Positions 37,331-46,774 are shown, counted from the first letter of the stretch. The stretch is DNA of 62,291 nt from JAJYTL01 sp046705265 (GCA_046705265.1 JBJKQL010000068.1:1-62291); one strand, 5' to 3'. The notes: a model not told the origin generated them from the sequence alone. A program made the numbers and translations.

Positions 37331-37358
37331 CCCTTTGGCACGACAATCTGCCAAAGGG
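37331..37358 (+). other. Hairpin downstream of ssb
   Basis: CCCTTTGGCA and TGCCAAAGGG form a perfect 10-base-pair stem around an 8-base loop. No U-rich tract follows, so it may act with Rho or in mRNA stability rather than as a standard intrinsic terminator. Confidence 0.6.
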
Positions 37359-37555
37359 TCAACTCGTGGCCACCTCCACGTCAAGCGCTATCCGAGAACG
37401 CTCGTTACGGTTAGGGTGACTGCCCGCGGGACGCGCCCTGAATGCCTCAAGAGGACAATACGGACAGCGCGAGTGGTCGGCGCCGCGAATCCCGCTGCCT
37501 CTGCATGACTTGTTCCTTCAATCCGCTCCAGCGCTAACGAAAGCTTAATTTCCCT

Positions 37556-39724
37556 GTGGTTCAATCAGCGATTGCGCCGGTTGAGAGAAGGATTCCCGGG
37601 CTCATGGCGTTGCTGCCAGCCGCCGACGAAAGCCGAGACCCAGAGGCCACGCCCGAGACCGAGGCCGCGCGCAGTTTGCTTGCCGCCGGCTTCAGCCATC
37701 ATCGCGCCGGCCGCTATGCCGACGCGGAAGAGGTTTACCGCGCGGTCCTCAATCTTGTCCCGGACGACGGTGAGGCGCTGCATCTCTTAGCGCTTCTTCT
37801 GCGCCAAAAGGGTGAGCCCTTGGCCGCCGCCGAATGCCTGCGCCGGCTGATCAACGCACAGCCCACGTTCGTCGCGGCCTATAACAGCCTCGGCAATATC
37901 CTGCATCAGGCCGGCCGGGTCGAAGAGGCCGTTTCCTGCTATAATCAGGCGCTCACGCTGCGACCCGACTACCCGGAAGCGCGTTACAATCTCGGCAATC
38001 TTTTGGCCACCACGGGCCGGCCCGAGGCGGCGAAAGATGCCTATGAAACCGCTATCAAGCTGCGCCCCGGCTTCGCCGAGGCTCTGGCCGGCCTCGGCCA
38101 GCTTGCCCATGCCGCCGGCCGCTTCGACGAGGCAGCGCGCTTCTACACAGCGGCGGTGACGGCAAAGCCGGACTTCGCGGCCGCCCATAACGCGCTCGGC
38201 ATCGCCTTGCAAAAGCTCGGCCGGATGCACGAGGCGGTCAAATCCTATGACGATGCCATCGCCGTCGATCCCAGCTATTCCATCGCCTACTCGAACCGCG
38301 CCACCGCGCTTTCAGGCCTCGGCCGGCTGGACCAGGCGCGGTTGAGCGCCGAGGCCGCGATCGCCCATGATCCGGACTCCGCGGAGGCGGAAAACAACTT
38401 CGCTCACGTGTTGCAGCGCCTCGGCCGCTCGCCAGAAGCAATCCAGCATTACCGCCGAGCGCTTCGTCTCAATCCCGATTTCGCCGAGGCGCACAGCAAC
38501 GTGATCCACACGCTCGACTTCGACCCCGCCGCCGACATGGCGGCGCAACAGGCCGAACGGCGTGCCTGGGACCAGAGCTTCGGCCGTCCGGAAATGCCAG
38601 CCGATGTTCATCTCGCCAATACGCGCGACCCCGCCCGGCGGCTTCGCATCGGCTATGTCTCAGCCGATTTTCGCGAGCATTCGGCGGCTTTCGCCTTCGC
38701 CGCGCCGCTTCTCAACCACGATCACGCGGCCTTCGAGGTGTTCTGCTATTCGGGCGTCGGCCAGGAAGACAGCTGGACCACGCGCTTCCGCCGCGCCGCC
38801 GATCACTGGCTCGACATCCGCGACCTTGACGACGACGCGCTCGCGGCGAGGATACGGGCGGACGGCATCGACATCCTGGTCGACCTTTCCGGCCATACCG
38901 CCGGCAACCGGCTCAAGACCTTCGCGCGCCGGCCGGCGCCGGTTGCGGTCAGCGCCTTTGGCCATGTCACCGGCACCGGCCTCGCAGCGATGGATTACCT
39001 TCTCGCCGATCCGGTGCTGATCCCTCGTGAATCTCGCGGGCTGCTTGCCGAAGAGGTGATCGACCTCCCCTGCGCCATCCCCTTTTACGGCATCGCTCAA
39101 CTGCCGGCCGTCGGTCCCTTGCCGGGCAAGGCCACGGGCCGCACCACCTTCGGCTGCCTGAACCGCCTCGGCAAGCTCACCCCCGGCGTCATCGCACTTT
39201 GGGCGGCGATTCTTCGCGAGGTGCCCGATTCGCGCCTGTTGCTTAAAGCGCGAGAATTGTCCGAAGCCGCGGTGCGGGCCGATTACACCCGGCGCTTCGC
39301 CGCGCATGGCATCAAGCCCGATCGCTTGGTCTTGCGCGGCAAAAGCACGCGGCTCGTGCATTTGAAGGCCTACCACGAGATCGATATCGCACTCGACCCC
39401 TTTCCGCACGGCGGCGGCGTCACCACCTTCGAGAGCCTGGCCATGGGCGTTCCGGTCATCACGCTCAAGGGTCGCACGCCGGCGGAGCGGCTCAGCGCGG
39501 CGATTTTGACCCATCTCGAGCTTGAGACCTTCATCGCCGACGACCCCGAGGGCTATCTTACGCTGGCCAAGGCGCGGTCCGAAAGCAAGGCCCCGCTCGC
39601 CCTTCTTCGTGCCGCACTGAGGCCGCGAATCGAGGCCTCGGCGGCCGGCGATCCGCGGCGATACGCGCGCGCCGTCGAGGCCGCCTACCGTGATCTCTGG
39701 CGGCGCTGGTGCGAGGCCACTTAG
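37556..39724 (+). CDS. TPR-repeat GT41 (O-GlcNAc transferase-like) glycosyltransferase
   Basis: This 722-residue protein joins about eight tetratricopeptide repeats (residues about 40-320) to a GT41 catalytic region (about 365-715). The repeats show the A-x6-LG-x3-A spacing (AAYNSLGNILHQAGR, EARYNLGNLLATTGR). The catalytic part has RIGYVSADFREHSAAF, DLSGHTAGNRL, FGCLNRLGKLTP and DPFPHGGGVTTFESLAMGVPVI. Bacterial members modify protein Ser/Thr residues, including flagellins in some alphaproteobacteria; the target is unknown here. It starts with a GTG; an ATG follows at 37604. A near-CtrA box lies just upstream at 37534-37548. Confidence 0.9.
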   Translation: MVQSAIAPVERRIPGLMALLPAADESRDPEATPETEAARSLLAAGFSHHRAGRYADAEEVYRAVLNLVPDDGEALHLLALLLRQKGEPLAAAECLRRLINAQPTFVAAYNSLGNILHQAGRVEEAVSCYNQALTLRPDYPEARYNLGNLLATTGRPEAAKDAYETAIKLRPGFAEALAGLGQLAHAAGRFDEAARFYTAAVTAKPDFAAAHNALGIALQKLGRMHEAVKSYDDAIAVDPSYSIAYSNRATALSGLGRLDQARLSAEAAIAHDPDSAEAENNFAHVLQRLGRSPEAIQHYRRALRLNPDFAEAHSNVIHTLDFDPAADMAAQQAERRAWDQSFGRPEMPADVHLANTRDPARRLRIGYVSADFREHSAAFAFAAPLLNHDHAAFEVFCYSGVGQEDSWTTRFRRAADHWLDIRDLDDDALAARIRADGIDILVDLSGHTAGNRLKTFARRPAPVAVSAFGHVTGTGLAAMDYLLADPVLIPRESRGLLAEEVIDLPCAIPFYGIAQLPAVGPLPGKATGRTTFGCLNRLGKLTPGVIALWAAILREVPDSRLLLKARELSEAAVRADYTRRFAAHGIKPDRLVLRGKSTRLVHLKAYHEIDIALDPFPHGGGVTTFESLAMGVPVITLKGRTPAERLSAAILTHLELETFIADDPEGYLTLAKARSESKAPLALLRAALRPRIEASAAGDPRRYARAVEAAYRDLWRRWCEAT

Positions 39725-39868
39725 GGCGCAATAAAACTAAATGGCTTCAACGGCTTAATGGGGCGGCGCCCGGCTGCCGTCAGGCTTGCCCAAAAGCCCC
39801 GGAAATTGTATACCTCTGCAGGCGCTTTTGCCCTTTGCGCCGCCCTTGCATTGCCCCGGTAGACCCGC

Positions 39869-42646
39869 TTGAGCGAGCCGTCGCCCCCGTCTTTCGATAT
39901 CGCCCCGATCACCATCGAAGAGGAGATGAAACGCTCCTATCTCGATTACGCCATGAGCGTGATCGTGGCCCGGGCGTTGCCCGACGTCCGCGACGGTCTG
40001 AAGCCCGTGCATCGGCGCATTCTCTATTCCGTTCACCGCAGCGGTTTCACCTCGGACAAGGCGCATCACAAATCGTCGCACGTCGTCGGCGACGTCATGG
40101 GCAAATACCATCCGCACGGCGACCAGGCGATCTACGATGCCATGGTGCGCATGGCGCAGGAATTCGCCATGCGCCTGCCGCTGCTGGACGGCCAGGGCAA
40201 TTTCGGCTCGCTCGACGGCGACCCGCCAGCCGCCATGCGCTATACCGAAATCCGCATGGCGCGCTCGGCCGAGGCCATGCTGACCGACATCGACCGCGAC
40301 ACCGTCGATTTCCAGGCCAATTACGATAATTCCACCACCGAACCCACGGTGCTTCCGACCGAGTTCCCAAACCTTCTCGCCAATGGTTCGGGCGGCATCG
40401 CGGTCGGCATGGCGACCAATATTCCGCCGCACAATCTCGGCGAAATCATCGACGCCTGCATCGCCCAGGTGGACAACCCAGAAATGACCGACGCCGAAAT
40501 CATGCAGCACGTGCTGGCGCCGGATTTTCCCACGGGGGGCATCATCCTTGGGCTTTCCGGCGTGCGCCAAGCCTTCCTCACCGGCCACGGCAGCATCACG
40601 GTGCGCGGCCGAGTGCATACCGAAACCAACGGCCGCGACCGCGAATCGCTGATCATCACCGAAGTTCCCTACCAGGTGAACAAGGCGGCGATGATCGAGC
40701 GCATCGCCGACGCAGTGCGCGCGAAGCGGATCGAGGGCATCTCGGAGCTCCGCGATGAATCCGACCGCGATGGCGTGCGCGTCGTGATCGACCTGAAACG
40801 AGATGCTATGGCCGAGGTGGTGCTGAACCAAATCTATCGCTTTTCGCCGCTGCAGACGACCTTCGGCGTCAACATGCTGGCGCTGCATCGCGGCCGTCCG
40901 GTGATGATGTCGCTCAAGGACATGATCGCCGCCTTCCTCGAATTCCGCGAGGAAGTGATCGGCCGGCGCACCCGTTTCCTCCTAGCCAAGGCGCGCGAGC
41001 GCGCCCATGTCTTGGTCGGGCTCGCGGTCGCTGTCGCCAACCTCGATGAGGTGATCGCGCTGATCCGCGCCGCGCCCGACCCGGCGGCGGCGCGCGAGGG
41101 CCTGATGGCGCGCGACTGGACCTCGACGACGCTCCATGCGTTGTTCGCCCTGATCGCGGAGCCGGCGAGCGACACCTATCGTCTGACCGAGGCCCAGGCC
41201 CGCGCCATCCTCGATCTCCGGCTGCAGCGGCTGACCGCGCTCGGCCAGGACGAGCTTAACCGCGAACTTGCCGAGCTTGGCGAAAAGATCACCGAATATC
41301 TCGGCATCCTCGGCAACCGACCGCGCTTGCTCGCGCTGCTGAAAGACGAACTCAGGAAGATCCGCGACGCCTTCGCGACCCCGCGCCGCACTCAGATCGA
41401 GGAGATCGAGGCCGAGCACGAGCCCGAAGATCTGATCCAGCGCGAGGACATGGTGGTGACGATGAGCCATACCGGCTACGTCAAGCGCGTGCCCTTGTCG
41501 GCTTATCGGCCGCAGCGGCGCGGCGGCAAGGGCCGCGCTGGCATGGCGACGCGCGAAGCGGATTTCGTCACCCAGGTGTTCGTCGCGCAAACCCACACGC
41601 CGGTGTTGTTCTTCTCCAACCTCGGGCGCGTCTACAAGCTCAAGGTCTACCGCCTGCCCCAGGCGTCGCCGCAATCGCGCGGCAAGGCGCTCGTGAATCT
41701 TCTGCCGCTTGCCGACGGTGAGACCATCCACACCCTGATGCCGCTGCCGGAAGATGAAAGCGCCTGGGCCGACCGCTACGTGATGTTCGCAACGGCGCGC
41801 GGCAACGTACGCCGCAACGCCTTGAGCGATTTCGGCAACGTCATGGCGAACGGCAAGATCGCCATGAAATTCGAGGGCGAGGACGCCGGCGACCGGCTGA
41901 TCGGCGTGCTCGCCTGCGGCGAGAACGATGATGTGCTTTTAAATGCTCGGGGCGGCAAGAGCGTCCGCTTTCAGGCAAGCGATGTGCGTCAATTCCAGAG
42001 CCGGGCTTCGGTCGGCGTTCGCGGCATGAAGCTCGCGGCCGACGATTCCGTGATCTCCATGGCCATTCTGCGTCATGTCGACGCGACGCCGGAGGAACGC
42101 CGCGCCTATCTCAAGCATGCGGCCGCAATTCGCCGCGCCGGCTCTGGCGAGGAGATGACGGAAATCTCGTCGCCGGCGGATGACGAGGACGCCGCCGAAG
42201 TGACCTTAAGCATGGAACGCATCGCCGATCTTGGCGCCGCCGAGCAATTCATTCTCACCGTCACCGCCAACGGTTTTGGTAAGCGCACTTCGGCTTATGA
42301 ATACCGCGTCACTAACCGCGGCGGCTCGGGCATCATCAATATCGACGTGCAAAAGCGCGGCGACGCGGTGGTTGCCGCCTTCCCGGTGGAGGCGACCGAC
42401 CAGATCATGCTGGTGACCGACGGCGGCACACTGATCCGCTGTCCGGTCGACGATGTGCGCATTGCCGGCCGCGGCACCGCCGGTGTAACGTTGTTCCGTC
42501 CGGCTGAGGGGGAACAAGTGGTTTCCGCGGCTTGTCTCGGCGAGGCCGGAGGTGCGCAAAGCGACGACGATGACGGCAACGACGATGGCGATCCTGGCGA
42601 CGCCAATGGCGCTGCCGAGGGGGGAGAGGAAGAGGACGCATCGTGA
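39869..42646 (+). CDS. gyrA: DNA gyrase subunit A
   Basis: This 925-residue type II topoisomerase breakage-reunion subunit works with GyrB to supercoil DNA. Catalytic Tyr125 is in AAMRYTEIR; the quinolone region reads HPHGDQAIYD (81-90). The GyrA box RRGGKG is present in YRPQRRGGKG, confirming gyrase rather than topoisomerase IV, and the C-terminal wheel repeats follow, ending in an acidic tail. The start is a TTG. Residue 86, equivalent to E. coli Ser83, is Gln. The stop overlaps coaD by four bases. Confidence 0.97.
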   Translation: MSEPSPPSFDIAPITIEEEMKRSYLDYAMSVIVARALPDVRDGLKPVHRRILYSVHRSGFTSDKAHHKSSHVVGDVMGKYHPHGDQAIYDAMVRMAQEFAMRLPLLDGQGNFGSLDGDPPAAMRYTEIRMARSAEAMLTDIDRDTVDFQANYDNSTTEPTVLPTEFPNLLANGSGGIAVGMATNIPPHNLGEIIDACIAQVDNPEMTDAEIMQHVLAPDFPTGGIILGLSGVRQAFLTGHGSITVRGRVHTETNGRDRESLIITEVPYQVNKAAMIERIADAVRAKRIEGISELRDESDRDGVRVVIDLKRDAMAEVVLNQIYRFSPLQTTFGVNMLALHRGRPVMMSLKDMIAAFLEFREEVIGRRTRFLLAKARERAHVLVGLAVAVANLDEVIALIRAAPDPAAAREGLMARDWTSTTLHALFALIAEPASDTYRLTEAQARAILDLRLQRLTALGQDELNRELAELGEKITEYLGILGNRPRLLALLKDELRKIRDAFATPRRTQIEEIEAEHEPEDLIQREDMVVTMSHTGYVKRVPLSAYRPQRRGGKGRAGMATREADFVTQVFVAQTHTPVLFFSNLGRVYKLKVYRLPQASPQSRGKALVNLLPLADGETIHTLMPLPEDESAWADRYVMFATARGNVRRNALSDFGNVMANGKIAMKFEGEDAGDRLIGVLACGENDDVLLNARGGKSVRFQASDVRQFQSRASVGVRGMKLAADDSVISMAILRHVDATPEERRAYLKHAAAIRRAGSGEEMTEISSPADDEDAAEVTLSMERIADLGAAEQFILTVTANGFGKRTSAYEYRVTNRGGSGIINIDVQKRGDAVVAAFPVEATDQIMLVTDGGTLIRCPVDDVRIAGRGTAGVTLFRPAEGEQVVSAACLGEAGGAQSDDDDGNDDGDPGDANGAAEGGEEEDAS

Positions 42647-43164
42647 GCGGAGAACGGATCGGACTTTACCCCGGAACCTTCGACCCGATCCACAAGGGTC
42701 ACTACGACATTATCAGCCGCGCAGCGAAGATTGTAGACAAGCTCGTGATCGGCGTCGCCGTCAATGCCGGCAAGGGCCCTTTCTTCGACCTCGATGAGCG
42801 TGTCGCCATGGTGCGGGAGGAAGTGGCGCGGCTGAATGGTCATAATATCGCCGTCGAATCGTTCAGCACGCTGCTGATGCACGAGGCGATGAGGGTCGGC
42901 GCCGAGATGATCATCCGTGGGCTTCGCGCTGTGTCAGATTTCGAGTACGAGTTTCAGATGGTCGGCATGAACGCGCGGCTCAATCCGGATATCGAGACCG
43001 TGTTCCTCATGGCGTCCGACAACCACCAGTTCATTTCGTCGCGACTGGTCAAGGAGATCGCCATGCTGAACGGTGACATTCGAGCCTTCGTCTCGCCGCA
43101 TGTCGCGAAACGCCTTGTGGCCCGTGTGCAGCAATTGCAGAAGGATGGCACCACCGAAGCTTGA
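42643..43164 (+). CDS. coaD: Phosphopantetheine adenylyltransferase
   Basis: This 173-residue enzyme makes dephospho-CoA from 4'-phosphopantetheine and ATP, the penultimate step of coenzyme A synthesis. It has the nucleotidyltransferase motif TFDPIHKGH (9-17) and ISSRLVKEIA near residue 130, both typical of CoaD. It starts at a GTG overlapping the gyrA stop (GTGA). The gyrA-coaD-queA-tgt run is a conserved alphaproteobacterial arrangement. Confidence 0.97.
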   Translation: MSGERIGLYPGTFDPIHKGHYDIISRAAKIVDKLVIGVAVNAGKGPFFDLDERVAMVREEVARLNGHNIAVESFSTLLMHEAMRVGAEMIIRGLRAVSDFEYEFQMVGMNARLNPDIETVFLMASDNHQFISSRLVKEIAMLNGDIRAFVSPHVAKRLVARVQQLQKDGTTEA

Positions 43165-43250
43165 GGCGGTGCGCAGTGGCGAAAACGGCATGGATCCGGC
43201 GACCGCGGCAGCTGCACCCGCGATTGATTTTACAACAGCTTTGAAAACGC

Positions 43251-44300
43251 ATGCGCGTCGATCTTTTTGATTACGATCTGCCGTCGGCGCTAATCGCAGC
43301 AAGACCCATGGAACAGCGCGAGGCGGCGCGCCTTCTCGTGGTCGAAGGTGACCGTTTCCACGATCGCCATATCCGCGACTTGCCCGATTTGTTGCGCCCC
43401 AGCGATCTCTTGGTAGTGAACGATACCCGCGTCATTCCGGCGCGGCTCTTCGGCCGCCGCGGCGATGCAAGGATCCAGATCACGCTTCATCAAAAACTTG
43501 GGCCCGCGCTGTGGTCCGCCTTTGTGCGGCCGGCGAAACGGCTCAAGGCCGGCGATCTCGTCGGCTTCGCCGATGGTTTTGCGGCCGAAGTGGTGGAAAG
43601 ACGCGCGGAGGGTGAAATTCTTCTGCGCTTCGCGTTGGACGGTGCCGCGTTCTGGCGGGCGCTCGAGAATTTTGGCGTCATGCCGCTGCCACCCTATATC
43701 GCGCGGCAAAGGCCCGAAGACGCGCGCGACCGGGAGGATTACCAAACTGTCTTCGCCAAGCACGAGGGCGCGATCGCCGCGCCGACAGCGGGATTCCATT
43801 TCACGCCCGCGCTGCTTGAGCGATTGGCAGAACAAGGCATCAGCCCTGTTGCCGTCACCTTGCATGTCGGCGCCGGCACCTTTCTGCCGGTCAAGGCCGA
43901 GGACACGGAAGACCATGCCATGCACGCCGAATGGGGCGAGGTCGGCGCCGCCGCGGCCGCGGCCATCAACCGCACGCGGGCGGCGGGCGGGCGCATTGTC
44001 GCGATCGGCACGACTAGCCTTCGTCTTCTCGAAAGCGCGGCGGCGGAAGACGGCAGCATCTGCCCGTTCGCGGCCGAGACCCGGCTTTTCATCACGCCAG
44101 GCTACCGCTTCAAGGCGGTGGATGTTCTTCTGACCAATTTCCACCTGCCGCGCTCGACCCTTCTGATGCTGGTTTCGGCCTTCGCCGGACGCGAGACGAT
44201 CCTCGCCGCCTATGCCCATGCCATCGAGGCCGGCTATCGTTTCTATTCCTACGGCGATGCGTGCCTTCTGCATCGCGCCGCGGCCGTAGAAGCGGCATGA
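43251..44300 (+). CDS. queA: S-adenosylmethionine:tRNA ribosyltransferase-isomerase
   Basis: This 349-residue enzyme transfers and isomerises the ribosyl part of SAM to 7-aminomethyl-7-deazaguanine in tRNA, forming epoxyqueuosine. Recognised parts: DLFDYDLPSALIA at the N-terminus, LVVNDTRVIPARLFG, the long substrate-binding region with PLPPYI, ATPTAGFHF-like APTAGFHFTP, and THVGAGTF-like LHVGAGTFLPV. Its stop overlaps the tgt start by four bases, linking two steps of the queuosine pathway. Confidence 0.97.
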   Translation: MRVDLFDYDLPSALIAARPMEQREAARLLVVEGDRFHDRHIRDLPDLLRPSDLLVVNDTRVIPARLFGRRGDARIQITLHQKLGPALWSAFVRPAKRLKAGDLVGFADGFAAEVVERRAEGEILLRFALDGAAFWRALENFGVMPLPPYIARQRPEDARDREDYQTVFAKHEGAIAAPTAGFHFTPALLERLAEQGISPVAVTLHVGAGTFLPVKAEDTEDHAMHAEWGEVGAAAAAAINRTRAAGGRIVAIGTTSLRLLESAAAEDGSICPFAAETRLFITPGYRFKAVDVLLTNFHLPRSTLLMLVSAFAGRETILAAYAHAIEAGYRFYSYGDACLLHRAAAVEAA

Positions 44301-45490
44301 AGAGATTCACCTTCGAGATCACGGCCCGAGACGGCACCACCCGGTGCGGGCGGCTTAGGACCGCACACGGGCCGGTGCTGACGCCGGCTTTCATGCCGGT
44401 CGGCACGCAAGCGACGGTTAAGGCAATGACGCCGGAAGCCGTAGAGGAGAGCGGCGCCGATATCATTCTCGGCAATACCTACCACCTCATGCAGCGGCCG
44501 GGCGCCGAGCGCATCGCCCGGCTCGGCGGGCTTCGGCACTTCATGCGCTGGCCGGGACCGATCCTGACCGATTCCGGCGGCTACCAAGTGATGTCGCTTT
44601 CCGAGCTCCGCGCCATCGAAGAGAACGGCATCACCTTCCGCTCGCACCTCGACGGCAGCCGCCAGCATTTGACGCCGGAACGTGCGATCGAGGTGCAGCA
44701 TCTTCTGGACTCGACCATCGCCATGGTGCTCGACGAATGCACGCCGTTTCCGGCGACGGTGGAGGAAGCGGCGCGCTCGATGCGGCTCTCGCTGGCCTGG
44801 GCCAGACGTTCGCGCGTGGCTTTTCGCCCGCGGCCAGGCTACGGGCTTTTCGGCATCGTGCAAGGTGGCGTCTACCCCGAGCTTCGCACCGAATCAGCGG
44901 CGGGGCTCAAGGCGCTCGGTTTCGACGGCTATGCCGTGGGTGGGCTCGCGGTCGGCGAAGGGCAGGCGGCAATGTTCGCGGTGCTGGACGCGACGGCGCC
45001 GCATCTCCCGGACGACAAGCCACGTTATCTCATGGGCGTCGGCAAGCCGAGCGACCTGGTCGGCGCGGTGGCACGCGGCATCGACATGTTCGATTGCGTG
45101 CTGCCGACGCGATCGGGCCGAACCGGCCAGGCCTTCACGCGGCGCGGCGCGGTGAATCTCCGGAACGCCCGCCACGCCGACGACCCGCGCGCCCTCGACC
45201 TCGATTGCCACTGCATGACCTGCCGCAGCTTCTCGCGCGCCTATCTGCACCATCTGGTGAAGGCGAGGGAGATTTTGGGCGCGATCCTGCTGACCACCCA
45301 TAACCTTACGTTTTATCAGAACCTGATGGCCGCCATGCGCGAGGCCATCAGCGAGGGCCGCTTCGCCGCCTTCGCGGCGGCTTTCGCCGCAAGCGAGGCC
45401 AAGCGCGATATCGCGGCGCTGAAGCCGGCGGCGGACGCCAAGGACGACGCCGACGAGACGCCCGAGCCGGAACCAGGCGCCGGCGGCTGA
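44297..45490 (+). CDS. tgt: tRNA-guanine transglycosylase
   Basis: This 397-residue enzyme swaps guanine 34 of GUN-anticodon tRNAs for 7-aminomethyl-7-deazaguanine. TDSGGYQVMSL carries the first catalytic Asp, FDCVLPTRSGRTG the nucleophile Asp, and the zinc site is CHCMTC plus a His about 25 residues later in LLTTHN. The ATG at 44297 (ATGA overlap with queA) is chosen over an upstream frame start. The C-terminus has a short extra acidic, proline-containing tail. It is directly followed by tRNA-Lys. Confidence 0.97.
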   Translation: MKRFTFEITARDGTTRCGRLRTAHGPVLTPAFMPVGTQATVKAMTPEAVEESGADIILGNTYHLMQRPGAERIARLGGLRHFMRWPGPILTDSGGYQVMSLSELRAIEENGITFRSHLDGSRQHLTPERAIEVQHLLDSTIAMVLDECTPFPATVEEAARSMRLSLAWARRSRVAFRPRPGYGLFGIVQGGVYPELRTESAAGLKALGFDGYAVGGLAVGEGQAAMFAVLDATAPHLPDDKPRYLMGVGKPSDLVGAVARGIDMFDCVLPTRSGRTGQAFTRRGAVNLRNARHADDPRALDLDCHCMTCRSFSRAYLHHLVKAREILGAILLTTHNLTFYQNLMAAMREAISEGRFAAFAAAFAASEAKRDIAALKPAADAKDDADETPEPEPGAGG

Positions 45491-45555
45491 TACCTTCCGG
45501 CGAGACCGATCGTTGACGCCTTACTGAGCGCCGCCTATGTTCGGCCCCGCGCCAG

Positions 45556-45631
45556 GTGCCCGTAGCTCAGCTGGTAGAGCACGTGACTTTTAATCACGGG
45601 GTCCAGGGTTCGAGTCCCTGCGGGCACACCA
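45556..45631 (+). tRNA. tRNA-Lys (anticodon TTT)
   Basis: The 76-base cloverleaf includes an encoded CCA. Acceptor arms GTGCCCG and CGGGCAC pair fully; the D-stem is GCTC/GAGC, the anticodon arm CGTGA-loop-TCACG with loop CTTTTAA and anticodon TTT at positions 34-36, and the T-arm CAGGG/CCCTG around TTCGAGT. It marks the end of the conserved gene block and the start of a repeat-rich accessory stretch. Confidence 0.98.
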
Positions 45632-45903
45632 GCAAAATCAAATACTTAATCAAAAATACCCAGCCCCACGAGATTGTCTGCGTCCGCGCTGTGTCCGTTA
45701 TCGACATGGCGCGGGCGCCGTGCGGTTAGCACGCTGCAAATCGAAGCAACGCCCCTTCATCATGACGGAGATGCCATTGGTGCATTTTTGCTTGGCTTAT
45801 TTCCCAAGGGCAGTCTTGGAAAGCTCGCTGCCGTCGGATGGCCCCTCGCGAGGGATTCGCCTGGAAAACCGTTAGTGAATTTTTCGCAGTCCAGGAGAAG
45901 GCT
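45632..45903. other. tRNA-flanking stretch, no supported gene
   Basis: These 272 bases start AT-rich directly after the tRNA 3' end and then become mixed. A frame from 45674 has no recognisable features. I see no integrase gene and no second copy of the tRNA 3' end elsewhere in the window, so there is position-based suspicion but no proof of integration. Confidence 0.4.
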
Positions 45904-46419
45904 ATGCCGCTGACCTTCAGAGCAAGGTGGAACCAGGCGAATCCTCGTTTCGCAGATCGACCGGACGTTCTAATGATCGCGGCGCTCGATAACAGCGAAG
46001 ATCACATCCGCGCGATAATTTTTGAGGCATGGTACGCAGGAGGGTTCAACAACCCTGTAATCTCAGCGATGCTGACTCAGGCGAATGCCGAAGGTGGCGC
46101 ACAGGTCGTCGTTCGCGAAGGGCTCCACCAAGTCGAGCACCAGGGCGAGCACGGTGACGGCTTTAATCTCCACATCGGCACCCTATACAACGCCAACAAT
46201 TTTCACCTGAACGTGCATCAGAATGCTCGCGGGCGCCTATACGCGTCCTCGATTACTTTGGAAACAACGACAACCGGCAGATACGGGCTCGGCCGAACCA
46301 ACCGCCGGGCTGATGGCGCCAGTTGCGTATCACGTTTACGAAGCGTTCCGGCCTGCCATTCCGGCCACGGCGTGGCAGGCGATCTCGATCCCGGGAAGAT
46401 CACCGGGCTTGCCGCTTAA
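45904..46419 (+). CDS. Hypothetical protein next to tRNA-Lys
   Basis: The predicted 171-residue protein starts at an ATG with AGGAG six bases upstream. It has no signal peptide or transmembrane segment. Residues 5-120 have a globular mix (RARWNQANPRFADRPDVLMIAALD; NPVISAMLTQAN; FHLNVHQNARGRLY), while the last 45 residues look low-complexity and basic and may be out of frame with an original ending. I recognise no family. The position between a tRNA and a repeat array suggests accessory DNA. Confidence 0.5.
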   Translation: MPLTFRARWNQANPRFADRPDVLMIAALDNSEDHIRAIIFEAWYAGGFNNPVISAMLTQANAEGGAQVVVREGLHQVEHQGEHGDGFNLHIGTLYNANNFHLNVHQNARGRLYASSITLETTTTGRYGLGRTNRRADGASCVSRLRSVPACHSGHGVAGDLDPGKITGLAA

Positions 46420-46442
46420 GCGGACAGCTTGTGTGAAGAAAA

Positions 46443-46464
46443 GCCCCGCCGGCTAGGGCGGGGC
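46443..46464 (-). terminator. Intrinsic-terminator-like hairpin 1
   Basis: GCCCCGCC and GGCGGGGC form a perfect 8-bp stem with a 6-base loop. On the minus strand it is followed by TTTTCTT, the layout of a Rho-independent terminator for minus-strand transcription. Confidence 0.65.
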
Positions 46465-46598
46465 TAGTTCGGAAGGACTTGAATGGCCCTGGTTTGCCGA
46501 GGGGGGCTCGGGTGGGGTGCAGGGCCAAGTGAGAGCATAGCGGGACTGTTACCCTCCCCGTCTATACGGCCTTAACCCTAGGCCGAATGAGGTATTGC

Positions 46599-46725
46599 CT
46601 AGTAAGCCATTTGCTTGATTCGAATCCTATCGGGGACACGATGGACAAGCAGTTTTTCGTCGTTAAATGCACGCTGGTCAGGCTGTTGGAAAATCACTCG
46701 AAATGATTGGTTTCAAGGAAACGCT
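46599..46725 (-). repeat. Inverted long repeat, copy B
   Basis: This is the partner of 1-127 in opposite orientation, about 89% identical. It carries the short palindrome GATTCGAATC. Differences are spread through the outer parts while about 42 bases near its plus-strand right end are identical. On the minus strand it is open to a TAG at 46599-46601, the same stop position as in copy A. Confidence 0.85.
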
Positions 46726-46750
46726 GTACTAGCGACGCCGGGAAAGAAAT

Positions 46751-46774
46751 AGCCCCGTTCCCTGTAGCGGGGCT
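46751..46774 (-). terminator. Intrinsic-terminator-like hairpin 2
   Basis: AGCCCCG and CGGGGCT form a 7-bp stem with a 10-base loop; on the minus strand ATTTCTTTCC follows. It is a weaker relative of the other hairpins. Confidence 0.55.

Noticed and set aside
39755..40888. Long minus-strand open frame opposite gyrA (and similar ones opposite uvrA, trmFO and the RND genes)
   Set aside because: Codon-position shadows of strongly conserved genes in GC-rich DNA; no family similarity and no ribosome-binding site.
45556..45631. tRNA-Lys as a proven integration site
   Set aside because: No direct repeat of the tRNA 3' end and no integrase gene are visible in the window, so only suspicion remains.
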